From: Brachypterus glaber
Taxonomy: Eukaryota > Arthropoda > Insecta > Coleoptera > Kateretidae
DNA length: 64,000 bases
Direction: 5' to 3'
Assembly: GCA_958510825.1 (NCBI GenBank)
Contig: OY294046.1
Coordinates: 74,657,808-74,721,807 of the forward strand
A program made the position numbers and the translations under genes. Position 1 is the stretch's first letter. Every line of letters begins with the position of its first letter. Positions 57,225-64,000 of this stretch are shown in pieces. The notes below the pieces were generated by a model. The model was not told the DNA's origin, ran no database searches, and saw only the letters and a list, made by a program, of their open reading frames with translations.

Positions 57225-57779
57225 TTTTTTATTGGATTTTGGATGGGGGTGAAAATTAAAAACAAAACATATTTTGGACCCACCGTGTTTTTGCCAACCA
57301 GCTAAACCAAACCAAACTTTTTTGCATCCAAATATGATAAAATTAAAATTAAAAGTCCAAACCATATTGCTTTGTGACTACAATTTGTTGACATACCATT
57401 ATGTACTAAATGTATCACTTGTGGTCAATAAATATTACTACTACTATTACTACTATAGTATCAGTTATAATTACTAATTATTATAAGGACAGAAATTTTT
57501 AATTTTAAACAAAATTATAAAAATATTAATTTTTTATTCCATCAACTGATCTATTATTAATTAATAAATTAACAAAGCCCAAATAAAAAGATACAGAAAA
57601 GTCAGTAAAAGTCCAAGTTGCTATGGAGCCAAAAAGTCCTGCAAACTTAGCTTAGGCTATCACTTAGGGCATCCATAATTAAGTACTGCGAGATAAAAAT
57701 ATCCCTAAACATAAATAACATTAAAAAAATACGTTTTTCGCCCTTATCAATTATTTTAAAATGAACGTCGAGTAAGCGA

Positions 57780-57990
57780 AGCATTTTTAAATGGCGACAT
57801 GATTACATTAGTGCTTTTTAAACGTGTCAACGGTGACGTGAGATGAAAACGAGAAAGCGTCGCGACGGCGAAGTTAAGTTGACGCGTAACGAGCAGTTCT
57901 TGTTGAATTTGCCGAGATAACAAATGCAAATGTCCCAGAAGAGATGAAGGGGTGATCTCGCTGGGGGTTAGATTACTCGTGTAAACGTCT
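57780..57990. other. GC-richer single-copy island
   Basis: Blocks such as GAGAAAGCGTCGCGACGGCG stand out from AT-rich flanks, and no repeat partner is seen. An 86-codon minus-strand frame crosses it (57756-58016) with no recognisable domain; it does not match any T-box segment. It may be a small exon or a regulatory element. Undecided. The motif AACGTTGCAAGCAC shared with 15910 lies nearby at 58236. Confidence 0.25.
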
Positions 57991-58440
57991 ACCATCAAAT
58001 TAACAAATTTTTCCAAATGGAACTAACTTTGACAAGTTAACAAGTTGGAAAAACAAATTAAAATAATTAATCTTGTAAAATTTGGTCATTAGTATACTCT
58101 ACACTAGATATGTTTTGGAAATAGCAGTCAATATTTCTAAATTTTTATCTGAGAGCAAAATATTACTATCTTTATTTTAAAAAGTGTCTCAGAGTATAAG
58201 GAAAACAGATTTAAAGAAATGAAACTAGAACTAGAAACGTTGCAAGCACCCTGTCAAAACATCAGCACTATTGGGAAAACTAAAAAAAAAAGCATTATTA
58301 AATAATTTTCTGCCTTATTTATGTTTTCAATAACATTTGAAAATCAAACTTTAAATAATGGCGCCATTATATTTACTCCTCACTGCACAAACTAACTTTC
58401 TGCATTTTAAATGTTCTTTTTGGCTATAGGATTTGTTAAA

Positions 58441-60808
58441 CATCTGCTGGGACATATATGTCCATAGAGGAGTGAAAAGTATTTTTGAACATCTGCTGGG
58501 ACATATATGTCCATAGAGGAGTGAAAAGTATTTTTGAACATCTGCTGGGACATATATGTCCATAGAGGAGTGAAAAGTATTTTTGAACATCTGCTGGGAT
58601 ATATATGTCCATAGAGGAGTGAAAAGTATTTTTGAACATCTGCTGGGACATATATGTCCATAGCGGAGTGAAAAGTATTTTTGAACATCTGCTGGGACAT
58701 ATATGTCCATAGAGGATGAAAAGTATTTTTGAACATCTGCTGGGACATATATGTCCATAGAGGAGTGAAAAGTATTTTTGAACATCTGCTGGGACATATA
58801 TGTCCATAGAGGAGTGAAAAGTATTTTTGAACATCTGCTGGGACATATATGTCCATAGAGGAGTGAAAAGTATTTTTGAACATCTGCTGGGACATATATG
58901 TCCATAGAGGAGTGAAAAGTATTTTTGAACATCTGCTGGGACATATATGTCCATAGAGGAGTGAAAAGTATTTTTGAACATCTGCTGGGACCTATATGTC
59001 CATAGAGGAGTGAAAAGTATTTTTGAACATCTGCTGGGACATATATGTCCATAGAGGAGTGAAAAGTATTTTTGAACATCTGCTGGGACATATATGTCCA
59101 TAGAGGAGTGAAAAGTATTTTTGAACATCTGCTGGGACATATATGTCCATAGAGGAGTGAAAAGTATTTTTGAACATCTGCTGGGACATATATGTCCATA
59201 GAGGAGTGAAAAGTATTTTTGAACATCTGCTGGGACATATATGTCCATAGAGGAGTGAAAAGTATTTTTGAACATCTGCTGGGACATATATGTCCATAGA
59301 GGAGTGAAAAGTATTTTTGAACATCTGCTGGGACATATATGTCCATAGAGGAGTGAAAAGTATTTTTGAACATCTGCTGGGACATATATGTCCATAGCGG
59401 AGTGAAAAGTATTTTTGAACATCTGCTGGGACATATATGTCCATAGAGGATGAAAAGTATTTTTGAACATCTGCTGGGACATATATGTCCATAGAGGAGT
59501 GAAAAGTATTTTTGAACATCTGCTGGGACATATATGTCCATAGAGGAGTGAAAAGTATTTTTGAACATCTGCTGGGACATATATGTCCATAGAGGAGTGA
59601 AAAGTATTTTTGAACATCTGCTGGGACATATATGTCCATAGAGGAGTGAAAAGTATTTTTGAACATCTGCTGGGACATATATGTCCATAGAGGAGTGAAA
59701 AGTATTTTTGAACATCTGCTGGGACCTATATGTCCATAGAGGAGTGAAAAGTATTTTTGAACATCTGCTGGGACATATATGTCCATAGAGGAGTGAAAAG
59801 TATTTTTGAACATCTGCTGGGACATATATGTCCATAGAGGAGTGAAAAGTATTTTTGAACATCTGCTGGGACATATATGTCCATAGAGGAGTGAAAAGTA
59901 TTTTTGAACATCTGCTGGGACATATATGTCCATAGAGGAGTGAAAAGTATTTTTGAACATCTGCTGGGACATATATGTCCATAGAGGAGTGAAAAGTATT
60001 TTTGAACATCTGCTGGGATATATATGTCCATAGAGGAGTGAAAAGTATTTTTGAACATCTGCTGGGACATATATGTCCATAGCGGAGTGAAAAGTATTTT
60101 TGAACATCTGCTGGGACATATATGTCCATAGAGGATGAAAAGTATTTTTGAACATCTGCTGGGACATATATGTCCATAGAGGAGTGAAAAGTATTTTTGA
60201 ACATCTGCTGGGACATATATGTCCATAGAGGAGTGAAAAGTATTTTTGAACATCTGCTGGGACATATATGTCCATAGAGGAGTGAAAAGTATTTTTGAAC
60301 ATCTGCTGGGACATATATGTCCATAGAGGAGTGAAAAGTATTTTTGAACATCTGCTGGGACATATATGTCCATAGAGGAGTGAAAAGTATTTTTGAACAT
60401 CTGCTGGGACATATATGTCCATAGAGGAGTGAAAAGTATTTTTGAACATCTGCTGGGATATATATGTCCATAGAGGAGTGAAAAGTATTTTTGAACATCT
60501 GCTGGGACATATATGTCCATAGCGGAGTGAAAAGTATTTTTGAACATCTGCTGGGACATATATGTCCATAGAGGATGAAAAGTATTTTTGAACATCTGCT
60601 GGGACATATATGTCCATAGAGGAGTGAAAAGTATTTTTGAACATCTGCTGGGACATATATGTCCATAGAGGAGTGAAAAGTATTTTTGAACATCTGCTGG
60701 GACATATATGTCCATAGAGGAGTGAAAAGTATTTTTGAACATCTGCTGGGATATATATGTCCATAGAGGAGTGAAAAGTATTTTTGAACATCTGCTGGGA
60801 CATCCCTA
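58441..60808. repeat. 49-bp minisatellite, 48 full units
   Basis: The unit starts CATCTGCTGGGACATATATG and continues TCCATAGAGGAGTGAAAAGT then ATTTTTGAA. Counting starts gives 48 full units and a partial 49th at 60785 that breaks down in CCCTACAGGAGCGAAGG. Each unit contains a perfect 14-bp palindrome GGACATATATGTCC. Diagnostic variants are GGGATATATATG (units 4, 33, 42, 48), ATAGCGGAG (units 5, 20, 34, 43), a 47-bp unit lacking GT (6, 21, 35, 44) and GGACCTATATG (12, 27). Units 5, 6 and 12 recur exactly 15 units later. The minus strand has no stop in any frame, giving long frames (for example 58351-60705) that I treat as by-products. Confidence 0.97.
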
Positions 60809-60809
60809 C

Positions 60810-62160
60810 AGGAGCGAAGGGGTTAAGGCTCAGTAATTTTGCAAGTAGCAACTTTAGGTATTTAAAAATATATTAATTGTTAATTTTTGCTTTATTTGAA
60901 TACATTTGGATCTTGTAAATGTATTATTATATCTTGCGTATTAATAATTGTAAAGATCCTTGACAATCCCAAGTTCTGAAGATTCACTTTATGGTTTTGA
61001 AAGCCTAAAGCTAAATTAAACGCATGAATAAAGTTTCTGGTTGGTTACAACCAATAATTTTATCCAATAATATATATGTTTAGTTAGCAACTGGACAATT
61101 AATTGTCTAATTGTCTAGCATAGTTCCCAATCATTATAATGTAAACATACATATTTACAATTATGGCGAAGGCGGACCACTAGCACATATTTATATGTTA
61201 CCAGCAATGTAAAAAATCCGGCAATGTGCAATGCATTTATTAACTATTTAATAACTTAATTCAGGTTAGTTCATGGTTAATTATAATTTAATAAGTCACT
61301 AAATTAAGAATGTAACCAATGGAATCTGACTTATTAGCTATCATTATTTCCTTGCTTAAATTCTTAAATTAGTAATAGTTGCTTGTTATAATTATGCATG
61401 AACCAATCATAAGTGTTAACCTAACAATTAGACGTACCTACCTACGTATATGTATATTGCATGCATATTATGGAATGCTAGTAGTATCATATTACTAGTA
61501 TGTACACATTGCAATATTCTTGAAAGATTTGGCAACAAAGCATCTATTAAAGAACTGTAAAAGGACCACACACCTAGTGCTAATATTCTCATTTTCTCAC
61601 TTTAAATTATTTAATTTTTTAAGGATATTGCTCGAGGCCAGAGAGTAACAATTTATTAAGTTACAATTATAGTAATTATATTTTTATGACTTGCCTTTAT
61701 TGTTTTAGTTTTTAAATAGTATTAAAATAAATGATAATTATAATTAATTATAATTTTAGGCATTTATAATTTTAAATAATTAGTCAAGTTAATGATTACA
61801 TAGGCACTCCTTTGATGTGTATAAAAAATAGCGAGTGCAGTTTTAAAAACAAAATTTCTATTTTCTGTTTATCTTGATCTAATGATTTTTTTCTATTTGC
61901 ACAAGTGCTGCAGATGTAGCGTTCGCTTTGTTATGAGGCGTGAAAGTTCCCATTTTTATCATGTGAAATGTGTCCGTATCATGTATCCCATTTAAAAGAT
62001 AATTAATGAACATTTTTGGCTAATTACTATTCCTAAACAAAATTTTTACACATGAAAATAAGGACCACCTGCAAACTAAATCATTTATAATGGTATAATA
62101 TTAGACTTCGTATATCCTTTTCTGTATACCATCCATATTAAAACTATGCTATATTATGAT
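60810..62160. other. AT-rich sequence, no gene seen
   Basis: Nothing is recognised. Several TTAATTAT-type palindromic AT words occur. Confidence 0.4.
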
Positions 62161-62165
62161 GGTGT

Positions 62166-62282
62166 AATAATAATAATAATAATAATAATAACCACAGGAA
62201 GCTGTTCTTCCATCTAACCTATAAAATATGTAGATATAAAATATGTAGATACTAATATAAAATATGTAGATACTAATATAAG
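62166..62282. repeat. (AAT)n microsatellite and 24-bp tandem repeat
   Basis: About eight TAA units at 62167-62190. Then three diverged copies of AAAATATGTAGATACTAATA at 62223-62280. Confidence 0.85.
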
Positions 62283-62404
62283 TTTTACATGAGATTGAAT
62301 TCGAAGAATATTATTTTATAAAAATATTTTATATTATAATTTATTTGCTTCATGATTCTAATCAAGTATGAAAAAATAACAAAATTTAAAAAATATTCAA
62401 AATG

Positions 62405-62850
62405 TCAAAGGACATTATTGCTTCTTATTAATTCAAGTAATTCTTTCTTAAGGCGATATTTGGAGAGTTGATAAAAGTGTTCGGGCAGTGCGTTTAAACA
62501 TTTATCAATCTGGTAAGAGAATGATCTCTCAAAAGTAGCAGTCCTGTGTATAGGTTGTGTTAGAGTTTTCTTATGTCTCAGATTAATATTCTGTACGTTA
62601 GAACGAAACCGTATTTTATTGTATAAATATGAAGGAGATTTGGTACGTATAATGTTATAATAGAGCATACAGGTATTAATTTTTCTGGTATCCTCCATAT
62701 TAAACCAATTTAACCAGGTGAGAGTATGTGAAATACGGTCATACTTTCTAATACCAAATATCAACCTGAGACACGAGTTTTGCAATTTTTGAATTCGGTT
62801 TTTAGCGGCATTGTGTAGCGTACATATTTTCGGGAAAGCTGAATCTCGCC
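62405..62850 (-). pseudogene. C-terminal remnant of a non-LTR reverse transcriptase
   Basis: The minus-strand frame reads AAKNRIQKLQNSCLRLIFGI, then HTLTWLNWFNMEDTRKIN and a basic tail with IHRTATFERSFSYQIDKCLN and ALPEHFYQLSKYRLKKELLE. This is the thumb and tail region that follows the RT in insect Jockey/CR1/R1-type elements. The catalytic domains are missing. The frame runs on upstream into an ATT microsatellite (62920-62945), which I exclude. On the plus strand AATAAAGACCTTTATTATTA just beyond could be the 3' end of another retroelement. Confidence 0.75.
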
Positions 62851-62980
62851 TTTTCTTTTTACTATTTATATGTATTATTTCTAAATTATTTTGTAATGAA
62901 CAATGAATAAAGACCTTTATTATTATTATTATTATTATTATAATAAAAATATAAATAGAGACATTAGATTTAAAAGCCAA

Positions 62981-64000
62981 TATACTGAGATTTAATAAAA
63001 ACGAACAAGGAATAAGAAGTTGTAAACAATTCAGCTCGGTCTGTAATTTTCCTTATCTCCTATCTCCTATATTCCTGATCCGATTTAATTGAAATTTGTA
63101 TATGGCCTTAGATTTAAAGTTTTTTTAGAACTTAGTTTTCAACCCTTTGCGGTTCACTGTCTGCCCCTGCAACATTGCAATTATTACGTTCCGGTCCGAT
63201 GTCGGGGCACTTAATTTTTTTTTCTTTTTCGGAATGTACATTGTAGGTGTACAAAGTACTTACATTGAATTTTTACTTTTGCTTTTCCATTTTAAACATT
63301 TTCAAAATTTTGAGAAACTCTCGGATTCCTGCAAAAATTTTCTCAATATTTTTTTTGCGTATTTTTGCGTATTATCAAAAGATCTCGCTCGGGATTTTTT
63401 TTGGTAAACATTGGTGTAGAGCAAATGAGAAAAATACAATACATTTTCACAAAAATTTGAAAACTGGTATATAAGGTTGCTGAAACTGAATCTGACAATA
63501 AAAAAATTGGTTCCACCCCCGTGAGGGTGAGGTGAGGTGAGCTTAGTAATTAATTTTAAAGGTTTTTAATATTTTCGTCAAAATTGGTATAGGGGATTTT
63601 AAGGTCGACGAAATTGTTTCTAATAATAACATTTATTTAACTCCACCCACGGGGTATAAAGGGTATAAAGGGGTTTTTGAGGTCACTGTAACGGTATCTG
63701 AAAAAGTTTTTTATCTTCACCCCTTTCACTTAAAATAAAGGGGAAACCGACATAGCAAAATGAATTGGACTTTTGGACAAAGGGTTAAGTCCAATCAGTA
63801 AATGCAAATTTAAAAAATTGCAAAGACCCGGAGTCCTTTACCCCCCTCAGGATGAACATCCTAACTATGCCCTTGTTCTACAGCAACATTAAGGGGCACC
63901 CATGGTCTATTTTTTTCAAAAATGGTCCTAAAATATGTTCGTACCGTAATGTACGAGTTGCATCAAATAATTATGAAATAAAAAAAAGGATATTAAAATA
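62981..64000. other. Non-coding, probably old transposon sequence
   Basis: Blocks such as GTTCCACCCCCGTGAGGGTG, GGGTATAAAGGGTATAAAGG and GCTGAAACTGAATCTGAC look like parts of dispersed elements; the last resembles GCTGAAATCGAATCTGAG in the palindrome at 20600. No gene is recognised; short plus-strand frames at 63147-63474 are T-rich by-products. Confidence 0.35.

Noticed and set aside
57756..58016. Missing 5' exon of the T-box gene
   Set aside because: The translated minus-strand frame shows none of the expected early T-box motifs and no fitting phase-1 donor was recognised.
58351..60705. 784-codon minus-strand open frame with 49-residue repeats
   Set aside because: It is fully explained by the 49-bp tandem array, whose minus strand lacks stops in all frames; no signal peptide, domain or independent context supports a gene.

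Overview
This is a gene-poor, AT-rich, repeat-dense stretch of an insect nuclear genome. The insect call rests on the T-box gene (closest to insect H15/midline by recalled motifs), an intact BEL/Pao retrotransposon with a tRNA-Tyr primer site, a Penelope-like element and non-LTR elements of arthropod type. I cannot name the species; a beetle or another insect with a medium or large genome is possible but unproven.

The only host gene I can support is a T-box transcription factor of the Tbx20 class (H15/midline) on the minus strand. Four exons are seen: 37852-38125, 31745-31906, 13664-13740 and 11929-12385, which holds the stop. All junctions have GT-AG sites and compatible phases. They encode most of the T-box DNA-binding domain and the whole C-terminal tail. 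The 5' exon(s) with the protein N-terminus and the first part of the T-box were not found and probably lie beyond 64 kb. The introns are about 5.9, 18.0 and 1.3 kb and are filled with transposable elements.

Layout. 0-9 kb: palindromic elements, one split by a 6.67-kb BEL/Pao element with LTRs identical by eye and one 1733-codon Gag-Pol frame. 9-14 kb: palindromic MITEs and the 3' end of the T-box gene. 14-31.7 kb: intron 2, with a tRNA-derived SINE, three copies of an unclassified 0.5-kb repeat, a cluster of ATTCTTG-NN-CAAGAAT inverted repeats, and low-repeat islands that may be regulatory. 31.7-38.1 kb: exon 2, then a three-level nest (non-LTR retrotransposon inside a CCCAGGTAGC element inside a CTATAGTCCGTCC element), then exon 1. 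38-58 kb: upstream sequence with more MITEs (TA, TAA and 8-bp target duplications), a truncated Penelope-like element with a GIY-YIG endonuclease, and a long inverted repeat pair. 58.4-60.8 kb: a 49-bp minisatellite of 48 full units with higher-order structure. 60.8-64 kb: AT-rich sequence with a non-LTR reverse-transcriptase remnant.

I see no prokaryotic-style system, CRISPR array or operon. The strongest observations are structural: nested and palindromic transposons in a developmental gene, a very young BEL insertion whose target palindrome preserves its own empty site, and a minisatellite whose minus strand is open in all three frames.
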